From Lingula anatina (lineage: Eukaryota > Brachiopoda > Lingulata > Lingulida > Lingulidae): 64,000 nt of DNA. The notes below the pieces were generated by a model, which was not told the DNA's origin, searched no databases, and saw nothing but the letters and a program-made list of their open reading frames with translations. Below are positions 1 to 13,500 of the stretch, one piece after another. Every line of letters begins with the position of its first letter. The stretch's first letter is position 1. The position numbers and the translations under genes are program-made. The DNA is taken from the NCBI RefSeq assembly GCF_001039355.2, contig NW_019775779.1, positions 139,651 through 203,650 of the forward strand. The letters run 5' to 3'.

Positions 1-192
1 TCAGGCCCTGAACATGGACCCCACACCTCGTGTGCAAGCCATCCAATAATTGGCAAGATCACCCCAACGTGTGACCAAATTGCAATGTTTGCCCGCAGTT
101 GTCAAGCCGAGAAAATAAATTGCTGAAAAGAATAGACAAGCTTTTATTTCGTGCAGGCAATACTTGACATCTGACCTGCTGATAACACACAA

Positions 193-3100
193 ATGGGAGT
201 TATAGTTTACTTGGAGAGGTGGCGTCCTACTGATGTTCAAATACAGGCACAGGAAGAATCTGGCACAGAACTCGCCAACATGGTAAGATTTTCAATTTGT
301 TCTAATTTTCTTACACAATTTTTCTCTTTGTGCGTTTTGGGAGGATTTTGAATTACAATTTTGTTACCTAAGCCACACAATTGAGGAGGATTTAGAAGTA
401 TAATTTTGTGACCTAAGCCACACGATAAAGTATTTAAAAGCATTGATTTGATCCACTGGTTGAAAAAATGCTAGATTCATATTACCACATTAAAAAAGTA
501 AATACCCAGACAATCATTTCACCAAATCAGTGATAAACTGGAAAGAAATCATCAAACCAAAAAGTAAATATTTTGTGCTTTTGAAAACAAAAATCATAGT
601 ATATGACTGTTCTTTCCACTAGCAATCTGTGTAAGGACTTTTAAGAAACCTTCAACACTTTAAGTATAATTTTGATCATCTATGGTATGATATACATTTC
701 CATTCATATTCCAGACATACTACATCCCTGCAGGTGTCCCTCCAGACTATCACACAGGGGATGACTGGAGACTCACAGATGCCTGCAGACTAGGAGACAT
801 GGCCAGAGTCACACAGCTTTTGGAGTCTGGAGTAAACCCAAACTGTTCTGACCAAGTTAGTATCTTTTTTTTTTCTCTTCAAACAGCTAGGTTTCTTTTG
901 TATTTGTATACACCTAATTTGGATAACAATGTGTTTTTCTATATGATTACTTATTGTACATTGACTCAAGTGTGTGTCAGTTGATGATGACATGTGTTTA
1001 TAATGTGTCGCCTGTTACAGCATGGCAACACTCCCCTACACTATGCAGCCTCAGGCGGCCATTACAATATAGGGTTAACACTACTAGACAGACAGGCAGA
1101 TATCAATGCCATCAACAAGGTAAAGGGTTCCTTATTTCCATTTTTTTAATTTCAAAAAGGTTCCTTTATTACTTGATGTAAAATAAACCAGTAAATAACA
1201 AAACATTAATTTAGCCTACTGGTAATGTTAGGAATCTAATCCAACCCCTTCCAATCCAATACAATAAATAACAATAAATAGTATAAGTCTCAAAATAGTA
1301 ATTTGATCAGTTACACCTTCCTCCTCTCTTATTGAAATGCTGCAATAACTTAATAACATTACAGGTTTTCTGTTCTGTTTTACACCAACACTGCATTTAG
1401 CTATTTCTAACATGATATTTTGGAGTCCTATAAGTTTAAAAGAAACTTGTCATTTCAGAATGGCCAAAATGCCCTCCACCTATCAAGTAGCCATGGACAC
1501 CACACTGTGGTCAAACTGCTACTGGACAACAACTGCAAACGAAAGGAAACTACACTGGTAAATATCACTGTGATTGCCTAGTATTCAATTTTTCAGCAAT
1601 TTTAAGATATCTTTTATTTGTCACTTACTTTAAAACTGATTTTAAAATTGGCACCAATAAAAATAGACAATGACAATATAAATATATAATCAGGTACGTG
1701 TTAAAAAATAAGACTATAAATTGTCTTTGCTATGGTATTTATCAATAATTCTTCATCAATAATAATATACTATCAGACGAGGCCAATGTGCTCAGTAATT
1801 ATAACCCCCATATCCAACACTTCTCCAGAACTTAAGTAATTTCACATGTAACTGAAAATGTAACAGGCTGGCAGTTGACTTTTAATTTCTCTCCATAAGG
1901 GATAAAAGTGTACTGTATACATTTGGAAATTTCTCAAAGTCTCAGTGAACTGCCTCAAATAAAGTACCTGACATGGATAGTCCCCTCTGAAATGTACATG
2001 AAGACCATGAAGACATGGTATTCTAAATGGCTAACCAGTTACTTCTAGAACAAAATCATTCCATTAAAAATGGAATAAAACACCTATTCCACATGCAGGG
2101 ATGGGTCGAGCAATGATTCTTGAGAAGTAGAAAATAGCTCCCCACCCTCAACTTACCCCTGGGAAAATTCATTGTGGTCGGTAAATCCTATATAGTATAC
2201 CTTTAATTTCACTCAGTATTTCTATATTTCCAGTATAGTGGCATGACAGCACTTCACCTGGCTAGCAAGAATGGCCATGCAGAAGTGGTAAAATTGCTCT
2301 TGGAGGCTGGGGTAGATGATGTGATACTTGATATGGTGAGATATATGTTTTGTGTCTACAGTGATGACACATTCACACTAAAACAAAACTGGCGAGAACA
2401 CATCCCTAGACTGCTAGTTAACACAGAGAATATGAGTACACTCATTACCACCATGATGCACCGAGGCTAATTTCCAGTCTAGTATTGGCCTGGACTAAAT
2501 GTAGATTATGAATAAACATGACAAACACACGCTGCTGACATGAGAAACACACACTGCTGTGTTTAATTATTTTAATGTCCACATTATATGATACTATTTC
2601 TGTGATCCATCAAATTTAATAATGAGTCATAATTCAAAGTTAAGTGACTCTGTGTGAAACACTCCTAGAACAGGCTTTCTAATGTTGAACAAGATTTACA
2701 TTTATTAATTTTTATTTGTATTTATTCATTTATTATTTTAATTATTATTTAATTTTTATTTTTGCCAGGTTAAGAAGTCAGCAGAATTTTATGCAGCCAC
2801 TGAAGAAGTGCGTGCATTGTTTAGGAACCACAGGGCTGACATCTATAGTCCAGAAAATGATAACAACAAGAAGGAGAATAAACTTGTTGAACTGGAGTTA
2901 AAACAGAATGTAATTATTTCAACTGAGCCTGAACATTCATTGAAAGATTATGGCAATAATGAAGATGAAATGGTAACCAGTACAGACAATGCCCAAAATG
3001 TTGTCAGCAGCCTGATCACTACTGCTGAAAATGATAGCAGAACTGATGAACGTCCAACTGAGAAGAAAGAAAGAGCATACAAATCAGATAAACAGAAAAA

Positions 3101-3242
3101 CAATGGGGGTAGGACAGCTGGTTTCAAAGACAGGACTGAGCACAAGAGCAAGAACTTTGTAACTAATCAAAAGATGGAGTTTTCTGAGGAGTACAAAGCC
3201 AAGATGAGGCTTAGTGTGTTTGACAGGCTAAACAAGAAATAA
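193..3242 (+). CDS. Ankyrin-repeat protein, copy A (6 exons)
   Basis: Six exons join in one frame, all with phase-0 introns and GT-AG sites: 193-282, 715-855, 1021-1119, 1459-1557, 2234-2335 and 2769-3242, giving about 334 residues. Residues about 55-175 hold ankyrin repeats: WRLTDACRLGDMARV, then NTPLHYAASGGH, NALHLSSSHGHHTVV and MTALHLASKNGHAEVV. Exons 3 and 4 are exactly 33 codons and each encodes one repeat in register. The last exon encodes a charged, probably disordered tail ending in a conserved-looking basic segment (EYKAKMRLSVFDRLNKK). The start is the first in-frame ATG of exon 1; an upstream coding exon cannot be excluded. The gene lies on the opposite strand inside a golgin-97 intron. 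An AATAAA overlaps the stop codon. Ankyrin repeats bind protein partners, but the partner cannot be named and I do not recognise the orthologue. Copy B at 6794-10069 is almost certainly the other allele. Confidence 0.82.
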
Positions 3243-3579
3243 AATTGTGGAGCTTAAACAAAAATATTCAATTTTCCTCATCAAATTTTCAACAGAACCC
3301 ACAGATGGCTATGCAGTATTCAAGTCCCATTATTCCAAATTGACGCGACAAACAGACATCAGTGAATGAACTATATAAAATTATAATGCTTCAAACGCAT
3401 TTCAGATTTGCCAACCGTGCATTAAAATGCAAATTCTCTCCTCTTTTTCACAGCAATTCCCTTTGTGTTTAGGAGAAAAGCTATTGTTTCTTATATGTAT
3501 AACAACACATTTACACATTTAAAATACTGTTATGATGCTCACCCTAATTTGGATTGTAATACAAGACATAAAAACTTAC

Positions 3580-4324
3580 AATTTTCTGTTGTGCAAGTTG
3601 CGTGAGAGCTTTCTCTGCTTGGTTTGCCTCCTGTAGAGACTGAACCTGGCTCTCTAAAGACGTGACAGTGGCTCGCAGCTCGATCTCAATTTCCTGGGCA
3701 GCTTGTTTACCTTTGGCTAACTCCCTCTCAAATTGTTTTCTCTGAAAAAAAAACAAAACTTTTGTCAATGGTACTATCATCCAATTATTAGAAAAATAAT
3801 CAGTGTGTAGAAATGATGTAGTTTGTCACTTCGTCTGTCTTTTTCCCTTCTTTTTGAAGGCTTTGAACAGTGCTCATCTTTTTATTTTTAACATTCCATT
3901 GTATACAGATTTCCAATTTCACATGGGCCTTGTACAATATTATACTCTCCGTATATACTCTCTTGTATATACATCACCAAATGCCAAAAAAGGACATTTA
4001 CATTGACAAAAGACATGAAAACATTTCTCACCTCCAAAATATACCACTCAATCAGCCAAAAAAAGAGTTATTTTGCAAAATAATAAATTACCACGAGAGA
4101 GACCAAACACCTATCTGAACTTCTGCAATCACCTCCTTTTCCATCTGTGCATCTTTTTCTTTAACTGTCTCCTGTGCCTCTGTCATCCTGCTCTGGGCCA
4201 CATCTGCCGCCTTCTCCAGCTGCTCTATTTGTGAGTGCAGGTTATGCCTCATCTCTGTCATGGCCTTCTGGGAGCTAGCAATCTCTTCATTGTCTTCTAT
4301 GATTTTTGCATTTAAGTTGGAAAC
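3580..4324 (-). CDS. GOLGA1: Golgin-97-like exons, duplicate (allelic) copy
   Basis: Two minus-strand exons, 4133-4324 (64 codons, starting VSNLNAKIIEDNEEIA) and 3580-3741 (54 codons, RKQFERELAKGKQAAQEIEI), match the exons at 10963-11154 and 10407-10568 codon for codon and keep the same splice sites. They encode coiled coil. The next 5' exon expected from the other copy (11414-11509) is missing here because the contig ends at 4512. These should be read as the other allele of the same exons, not as extra coding sequence. Confidence 0.75.
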
Positions 4325-4512
4325 CTGTTAAGTTTAGAATCAGATAATATTATGTTATAATTCAGGCAACCAAGGGCATATGCATTGACCATGGGCATCA
4401 AAGAGCTATTTTCATAGGCTAACAGCCTATTATGACTTTTTAAACATTTGAGTGTACTTGTTACAGAGCTTTGTTTTGTTAGGACATAACTGACTAACAA
4501 GGCAGCAAAGCT

Positions 4513-4513
4513 N
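4513..4513. other. Single-N contig junction inside a golgin exon
   Basis: A lone N follows the end of the left duplicated segment and interrupts a golgin exon (4514-4578). Similar lone Ns at 25679 and 35360 also sit at the edge of a duplicated flank, which supports reading it as a scaffold join rather than one unknown base. Confidence 0.75.
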
Positions 4514-7500
4514 GAGCTCATTGCCTTCACCTGCTGGTTCAGTTTCTCACATTCTGAAGACTTTTCTGATAACATTTTCTAAAAAGTAAACAACATGATA
4601 TTCAGAATACATACATATGTAGCCTGGCTTGTTTTACTTACTGTTCATGATGAGTGGCTTCAGTGTATTTGTTGTTTTAGCTAAGTTTACTTTTCACCTC
4701 GTATATAATTAAAATATGTGACTTAACGAAAGCTTTATGCAACATTCATTGCTCTTTAAAAGTATACATAAATTACCATTTTCTTTTGGAAAAAAATGTC
4801 TAATGTAATAACAGGTGCATTGGTTGTGTCACCTTGCTTAAATCATTAGTGACGCATTGTCCACATATGTCTATGTCACGTGTACAAAGGTCACTGCCTC
4901 AGTGTTGATAGCCTTTTGAATAAAATTATTACCTGTAGGGCCTGTTTTTCATCTTCTAAAATAGTAATTTGTTTCTCTGTCTCCAAATCTTTCTCCAGTG
5001 TTTCATCTTGTTTTGCTTGTAGCTGATTCTGAAAATATAAATTGAGAATTATGAAATAAGCACATCAGGTTTTTTGAGACAGGAGCAAGTTTCAATTCCA
5101 GTGTCAATATATATCATTTTTAAAAATAACCAATGCTGCCATTATAAATATCTAAAAAAAAAAAAAAAAAAAAATGGAGGAAAAAAACATTGCATGGTTT
5201 TTCTGAAAACATTTTCACTTTATTTTGTATAATCTAACCTCTCAAAAGCACCCAAATCTAAAAAGTATATAACTGCAACTTCTACCGATATAAGGAATAG
5301 TTTCCAACCGTTATGGATAGTAAATACTCCCAATACATAACTATTCAAATAATAAAGAGATATTAAAACAACAACACTTGGTTATAAGCCTGAGTTAAGC
5401 AATTAGTCAAATAGTCAGGTGTTCTTATAATTTTTAAATCAAATAAAAGAACATTCACACATATCATTAAGTAATGGAAATTTCTATCATTTGTATGCAG
5501 AAAATATATATTCCTTAGCTACAGGTATAATTGAATTGCCATTGAGGGGAAAATTAGCAGTATGAAAACAAAGTAAACCCATTTGTTTACATAGCTTACA
5601 ATTGCATGTTTACCTGGCTAACTTACAAACAAACATTAGTCAGATAAACAAATCAACATATTTAAGAATGACATGCAAATACCAGTATGATTAGAGTCTA
5701 ATTATCATATTAAATGCAAAATCACACATTAAACAAAGAGATATAATAAAAGTCTGTACCAAAGTGGCCTTGAATGAACTTAGTAGTACAATTCTTAAGT
5801 CAACACACAATACATTGTAATTTTAACAAATGTCTGACACTGGTCAATTCATAACATTGCAGGATTCCAAACAAACTTATTCACATTTCCCATATATGAT
5901 AAATATGACCTCTTGGTGTCAGTTATATTTTCATAAGAGAATATTTATAATCATTTAACACAAAACATTAATTTTTTGTTGAAACTTTCATAAACAAGAA
6001 TGAACCTAGTGTACATGTAAATTATATATTTTTTCTCATACTAGCAATTTGACTAGTAGGTGGCTTATTTTTCCATTTTTGTCATAAAAAATGGTTACCA
6101 CCCCTGTATCTGATACTGCCCAGCACTTAGTATGATTATTTCCATCTCAGATATCAACATTTTAGGTTATATTGATCTCTTTGGAGCAAGTTTTTTTTCA
6201 GTTCTTAACTGCTTCAAGGCACACTTATTTAAAACAAGACACACATTTTTTCTTCTTTAAAAACAGAACTAATGCTCTCCGATTTTAATCTTCTTATCGG
6301 TAAAACTGATATCTTAACAAACATTCTGAACTAATACAGTAATGCCCTAAGCCTTTCAATCCACAATGAAGACGTGATTAACCTGGGAGAAATAGAGATA
6401 GATTACAAAAATACTCCAAACAGTAATTTTGCTCCAAAGCAATATTGAATCCCAAAAGAATTTCTATCCACACATTACCAAGCTTAATCAAATCCTTCTA
6501 AATCAAAGTTTTATTTTACTAAAACTTTAACTGATAATTTAAGAATATCTCCCACTATAAAAATTTTAATGATTTATACATCAGGGCCCCTTTTCAATAC
6601 TTCAGGCCCTGAACATGGACCCCACACCTCGTGTGGAAGCCATCCAATAATTGGCAAGATCACCCCAACCTGTGACCAAATTGCAATGTTTGCCCGCAGT
6701 TGTCAAGCCGAGAAAATAAATTGCTGAAAATAATAGACAAGCTTTTATTTCGTGCAGGCAATACTTGACATCTGACCTGCTGATAACACACAAATGGGAG
6801 TTATAGTTTACTTGGAGAGGTGGCGTCCTACTGATGTTCAAATACAGGCACAGGAAGAATCTGGCAGGGAACTCGCCAACATGGTAAGATTTTCAATTTG
6901 TTCTAATTTTCTTACACGATTTTTTTTCTCTTTGTACGATTGGGGAGGATTTTGAATTATAATTTTGTTACCTAAGCCACACAATTGAGGAGGATTTAGA
7001 AGTATAATTTTGTGACCTAAGCCACACGATAAAGTATTTAAAAGCATTGATTTGATCCACTGGTTTAAAAAATGCTAGATTCATATTACCACATTAAAAA
7101 AGTAAATACCTAGACAATCACTTCACCATATCAGTGATAAACTAGAAAGAAATCATCAAACAAAAAAGTTTTATCATCTTTTAGCCTACGGAATTTGCCT
7201 CAATAACACGGAGTAAATATTTTGTGCTTTTGAAAACAGAAATCACAGTATATGTTCTTTCCACTAGCAATCTGTGTAAGGACTTTTAAGAAACCTTCAA
7301 CGCTTTTAAGTACAATTTTGATTATATCTATGGTATGATATACATTTCCATTCATATTCCAGACATACTACATCCCTGCAGGAGTCCCTCCAGACTATCA
7401 CACAGGGGATGACTGGAGACTCACAGATGCCTGCAGACTTGGAGACATGGCCAGAGTCACACAGCTTTTGGAGTCTGGAGTAAACCCAAACTGTTCTGAC

Positions 7501-10500
7501 CAAGTTAGTATCTTTTTTTTTCTCTTCAAACAGCTAGGTTTCTTTTGTATTTGTATACACCTAATTTGGATAACAATGTGTTTTTCTATATGATTACTCA
7601 TTGTACATTGACTCAAGTGCGTGTCAGTTGATGATGACATGTGTTTATAATGTGTCACCTGTTACAGCATGGCAACACTCCCCTACACTATGCAGCCTCA
7701 GGCGGCCATTACAATATAGGGTTAACTCTACTAAACAGACAGGCAGATATCAATGCCATCAACAAGGTAAAGGGTTCCTTATTTCCATTTTTTTAATTTC
7801 AAAAAGATTCTTTTATTACTATATGTAAAATAAACCAGTAAACAACAAAACATTAATTTAGCCTACTGGTAATGTTAGGAATCTAATCCAACCCCTTCCA
7901 ATCCAATACAATAAATAACAATAAATAGCATAAGTCTCAAAATAGTAATTTGATCAGTTACACCTTCCTCCTCTCTTATTGAAATGCTGCAAAAACTTAA
8001 TAACATTACAGGTTTTCTGTTCTGTTTTACACCAACACTGCACTTAGCTATTTCTAACATGATATTTTTTGAGTCCTATAAGTTTAAAAGAAACTTGTCA
8101 TTTCAGAATGGCCAAAATGCTCTCCACCTATCAAGTAGCCATGGACACCACACTGTGGTCAAACTGCTACTGGACAATAACTGCAAACGGAAGGAAACTA
8201 CACTGGTAAATATCACTGTGATTGCCTCGTATTCAATTTTTCAGCAATTTTAAGATATCTTTTATTTGTCACTATCTTTTAAGCTGATTTGAAAATTGGC
8301 ACCAATGAAAATAGATAATAACAATGTAATTATGTAATCAGGTGCGTGTTAAAAATTAAGATTAAATCTTCTTTACAATGGTTTTTGTCAATAATTTTTC
8401 ATCAATAAAAATATACTATCAGATATATTATCAGATGAGACCAACATGTTCAGTAATTATAACCCCCATCCTCAACACCTTGCCTCAACTTTAGTCACTT
8501 CACATGACATACACGTAGCAGGCTGACATTGGACTTTCTATTTCTCTCCATAAGGGTTAAAAATATACTGTATACATGTGAAAAGTTTCCAAAGTCTTAG
8601 TTAACTGCCTCAAATAAAGTACCCGACATGGATAGTCCCCTCTGAAATGTACATGAAGACATGGTGTTCTAAATAAATGACCAGTTATTTTTAGAACAAA
8701 ATCATTACATTAAAAATGGAATAAGGCAGAGGTGTCAGAATCTCCTCCGAGCGCAACCGAGATTCAATTATAGCTTTGGAAGTAACTCGCTCGCTCTGCT
8801 AGTTAATTACGGCGCAGGGTATTCAGGGCACAGACCATGATCACTAGATACTGCCAATGGATTTTTGGCATTTGGATTTTTCATGTGAACGATGCCTAAA
8901 ACTCCTATTCCACGTGCAGGCACAGGTCGAGCAATCATTATGGTTCTTGAGTGGGAGAAAATAGCTCCCCACCCTCTACTTACCCCTGGGAAAATTCATT
9001 GTGGTTGGTAAATCCCGTATAGTATACCTTTAATTATACCCAGTATTTCTATATTTCCAGTATAGTGGCATGACGGCACTTCACCTGGCTAGCAAGAATG
9101 GCTATGCAGAAGTGGTAAAATTGCTCCTGGAGGCTGGGGTAGATGATGTGATACTTGATATGGTGAGATATGTTTTATGTCTACAGTGATGACACATTCA
9201 CACTAAAACAAAACTGGCGAGAACACATCCCTAGTATACTGCTAGTTAACACAGAGAATATGAGTACACTCATTACCACCATGATGCACCTAGGCTAATT
9301 TCCAGTCTAGTATTGGCCTGGACAAAATGTAGATTATGAATAAACATGAGAAACACACGCTGCTGACATGAGAAACACACACTGCTGTGTTTAATTATTT
9401 CAATGTCCACATTATCTGATACTATTTCTGTGATCCATCAAATTTAATAATGAGTCATAATTCAAAGTTAAAATGACTCCTAGCACAGGCATTCCAATGT
9501 TGAACAACATTTACATTTATTAATTTTTATTCATATTTATTCATTTATTATTATAATTATTATTTAATTTTAATTTTTGCCAGGTTAAGAAGTCAGCAGA
9601 ATTTTATGCAGCCACTGAAGAAGTGCGTGCATTGTTTAGGAACCACAGGGCTGACATCTATAGTCCAGAAAATAATAACAACGATGATAACAACGAGAAG
9701 ATGAATGAACTTGTTGAACTGGAGTTAAAACAAAATGTCGTTATTTCAACTGAGCCTGAACATTCATTCAAAGATTGTGGCAATAATGAAGATGAAATGG
9801 TAACCAGTACGGACAATGCCCAAAATGTTGTCAGCAGCCTGATCACTACTGCTGAAAATGATAGCAGAACTGATGAACGTCCAACTGAGAAGAAAGGAAG
9901 AGCATACAAATCAGATAAACAGAATAACAATGGGGGTAGGACAGCTGGTTTCAAAGACAGGACTGAGCACAAGAGCAAGAACTTTGTAACCAATCAAAAG
10001 ATGGAGTTTTCTGAGGAGTACAAAGCCAAGATGAGGCTTAGTGTGTTTGACAGGCTAAACAAGAAATAAAATTGTGGAGCTGAAACAAAAATATTCAATT
10101 TTCCTCATCAAATTTTCAATAGAACCCACAGATGGCTATGCAGTATTCAAGTCCCATTATTCCAACTTGACGCGACAAACAGACATCAGTGAATGAACTA
10201 TATAAAATTATAATGCTTCAAACGCATTTCAGATTTGCCAACCGTGCATTAAAATGCAAATTCTCTCATCTTTTTCACAGCAATTCCCTTTGTGTTTAGG
10301 AGAAAAACTATTGTTTCTTATATGTCTAACAACACATTTACACATTTAAAATACTGTAATGATGCTCACCCTAATTTGGATTGTAATACAAGACATAAAA
10401 ACTTACAATTTTCTGTTGTGCAAGTTGCGTGAGAGCTTTCTCTGCTTGGTTTGCTTCCTGTAGAGACTGTACCTGGCTCTCTAAAGACGTGACAGTGGCT

Positions 10501-13500
10501 CGCAGCTCAATCTCAATTTCCTGGGCAGCTTGTTTACCTTTGGCTAACTCCCTTTCAAATTGTTTTCTCTGAAAAAAAAAAAACTTTTGTCAATGGTACT
10601 ATCATCCAATTATTAGAAAAATAATCAGTGTGTAAAAATGATGTAGTTTGTCACTTCGTCTGTCTTTTTCCCTTCTTTTTGAAGGCTTTGAACAGTGCTC
10701 ATCTTTTTATTTTTAACATTCCGTTGTATACAGATTTCCAATTTCATATGGGCCTTGTACTATATTATACTCTCCGTATGTACTCTCTTGTATATACATC
10801 ACCAAATGCCAAAAAAGGACATTTACATTGACAAAAGGCACAAATTTAAAATATTTCTCACCTCCAAAATATACCACTCAATCAGCCAAAAACGAGTTAT
10901 TTTGCAAAATAATAAAATTACCAAGAGAGAGACCAAACACCAATCTGAACTTCTGCAATCACCTCCTTTTCCATCTGTGCATCTTTTTCTTTAACTGTCT
11001 CCTGTGCCTCTGTCATCCTGCTCTGGGCCACATCTGCCGCCTTCTCCAGCTGCTCTATTTGTGAGTGCAGGTTATGCCTCATCTCTGTCATGGCCTTCTG
11101 GGAGCTAGCAATCTCTTCATTGTCTTCTATGATTTTTGCATTTAAGTTGGAAACCTGTTAAGTTTAGAATCAGATAATATTATGTTATAATTCAGGCAAC
11201 CATATGCATTGACCATGGGCATCTAATGAGTAATTTTTGTAGACTTACAGCCTATTATGACTTTTTAAATATTTGAGTTTACTTGTTACAGAGCAAAATG
11301 TTTTGTTAGGACATAACTGACCCAAAATCAGATTTTATACAAGTAAGGAATAAAATCTTTCAGATCAGTGCGCATGTGTGTGCATGTGCTTGTGTGTGTA
11401 TGCATATCCCCACCTGCAGCTCCAACTGATGTATTTTTTCACTCCAAGCCGACTTCACTTCTGTCAACTGCTGCCTGGTTTCTGATAACTTGGCTTCTAA
11501 ACTATCTCTCTGAAATGTACACAGTGATAACTACTGTAAAGGTTAAATCAAATTTCAGCTCTATTAATCTCAAGGTAAAACACCCCTTCCATGTCCATAT
11601 TGCCATGATTTTAAGAATTGTTCAATCTGTAACCTAGACAATGCGAACCACAATAATCAAGGAGCTGCAAACTTTTCTCTGTTCAATTCTGACAAGTATA
11701 TCTATAACAATAATATTATCAACCATTTAACACTGAAATCAGACAAAGCCATTCAAAAGCAAACACAATCAACAAGCAAGAAGCATCTAATTTATCAAAC
11801 AGATATGTAGCTCATTCTTGGTACCTCTTTCTCAAGAGCTGCACTTCTTTCATCCCCTGAGAGCTCTCCGTCTTTCAGCCTCTGTTCCAAAATATGTGTT
11901 CTCTCCTCCAGATGAGTAATGTGTTCAGATTTCTCCTCAAGAAGACTGGTTGTCTGGAATAAACATCATAATGATAATTCTTCTTAATCCTACATCCTAG
12001 AGACAAAACATTTAATCAGACCTACTGAAAAAATTGAAACAGTTCATGGAGCTTGTGTCATTGAAGTAAAATATAATTCACATCAATCATAACAAATCCA
12101 AAATATAGCATTTAGCATGTAAGGACTGACAAGAATGTCTATTTTCAAATAAAAAATAAAACATATGTAGTTACAGTCAGCTGAAATATCAATGAAGCAA
12201 AACTCTAATCACTCTTCTCTTCACACAAAATAAGACATAAAATACCTTAGTTCTATACTGTTCACTGTTCCTCTGCAGTGTTTGATGTTCTCCTTGTAGA
12301 CTTATATAAGACGACTCCACTTTGGACAGCTGGCTGCTTTTCTAAGGACAGAAATTGTTTAATAAATTACTTCATTAAAAAACAAACAGAGGGATATACA
12401 GGCTGACAAAATACCTAAGAAAGAAAGAAATAGGCCAATCTGACTGAAACTATTAGATATCCTTTTCACTGTTTGGAAAGGTGTTGATTTAAGGCCAACA
12501 TACCCAACTCATGCACAAGCTTAAAATGCTGCACTAAAAATCTATTTAGTAAATGTTACCTCAGATAACTCTTCTTTCAAAGATTTTACTTGAGTTTCAA
12601 GCTCCTTCTGAGTTGACACTAAATTATCTATCTCTGCCCTGAAAAGATAAATGATACAAAATAAGAAATAAAACCCCTAGTTTTTGTTAATTGACTATTT
12701 AATGAAAACCCTTTCAGAAATCACCTGCTTAATTAGTGTGTCAAAACTCCAGATTTTTCCTAACATGATATACGTAGACTACCAAGTTTTTTTAAACATG
12801 AAATAAACCCACCTCTTCTCATCTAATTCAGTCTGGGATTTGCTCAGGTCTGCTTGCACATTAAGTAACTGCAACAAATCATGATTTGAGTGTGAATAAT
12901 TACACAAGAATTATTTCAATCATACAGTACGGAAAAATGCATCAAACCCTTTTATGCAATGAAAAATATTTTGAATTGGTGAATAAAATGAATAACAGAC
13001 TTATACTTTACTTATACAAGGACTAAACATATCAGTTATGCATGCTAAAGAAATACAACTTTGAAAAAATAAACATAATACCAACCATATGTTTGACTTT
13101 GGCAATTTCCTGCGTTGTCAACCCTTCAAACTCTTCATTTTCCTCTTCACGTTTACACAGTTTCTTCTGATACTCCATTGCCTCTTTTAGACGAGCTTCT
13201 AAATCTGTTTTTTCCTGGTGGGTGGAAAGATGCTTGCAATGTACATGTATATGGCATATTTTATTACAAAACATATTTGAACCAATTCACATACATCTTC
13301 CCATCTATCTTTAAATTTGTCCACCTTTTTGTCAAATCAAATTAAATCAAATTTCTTCAGTTGCCTGTTGGTTATAACAGAAAAAGCCAAGTTTTCAAAG
13401 TCTTATTAAAATTACATAACATTAATGACAATTTCAAAAGTAGGTAAAGTAGGTCATCATTCTGCATCTAAAGAAAGGAAGTTTTGTAATTGATCAACAT

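Larger units (their letters stand above)
1..4494. repeat. Duplicated segment, left copy (probable allelic overlap)
   Basis: The whole stretch matches 6602-11321 in order, covering the ankyrin gene and two golgin exons, with scattered SNPs and indels. Homology begins at the window edge, so it probably extends further left. It fades about 18 bases before the single N at 4513. Most differences are in introns and exons align codon for codon, as expected for two haplotypes of a very polymorphic animal. Confidence 0.85.
6602..11321. repeat. Duplicated segment, right copy (probable allelic overlap)
   Basis: Counterpart of 1-4494. It is longer mainly because of two insertions in ankyrin-gene introns: about 45 bp near 7169-7213 and a 172-bp element at 8725-8896. 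Sequence right of 11321 is unique and continues the golgin gene without interruption, so this copy belongs to the contig that carries the 5' end of golgin. Confidence 0.85.

Noticed and set aside
193-10069. Two paralogous ankyrin genes by true tandem duplication
   Set aside because: The duplicate includes golgin exons whose second copy is cut by an N, and the same N pattern occurs at two other false duplications. Allelic overlap explains it better.
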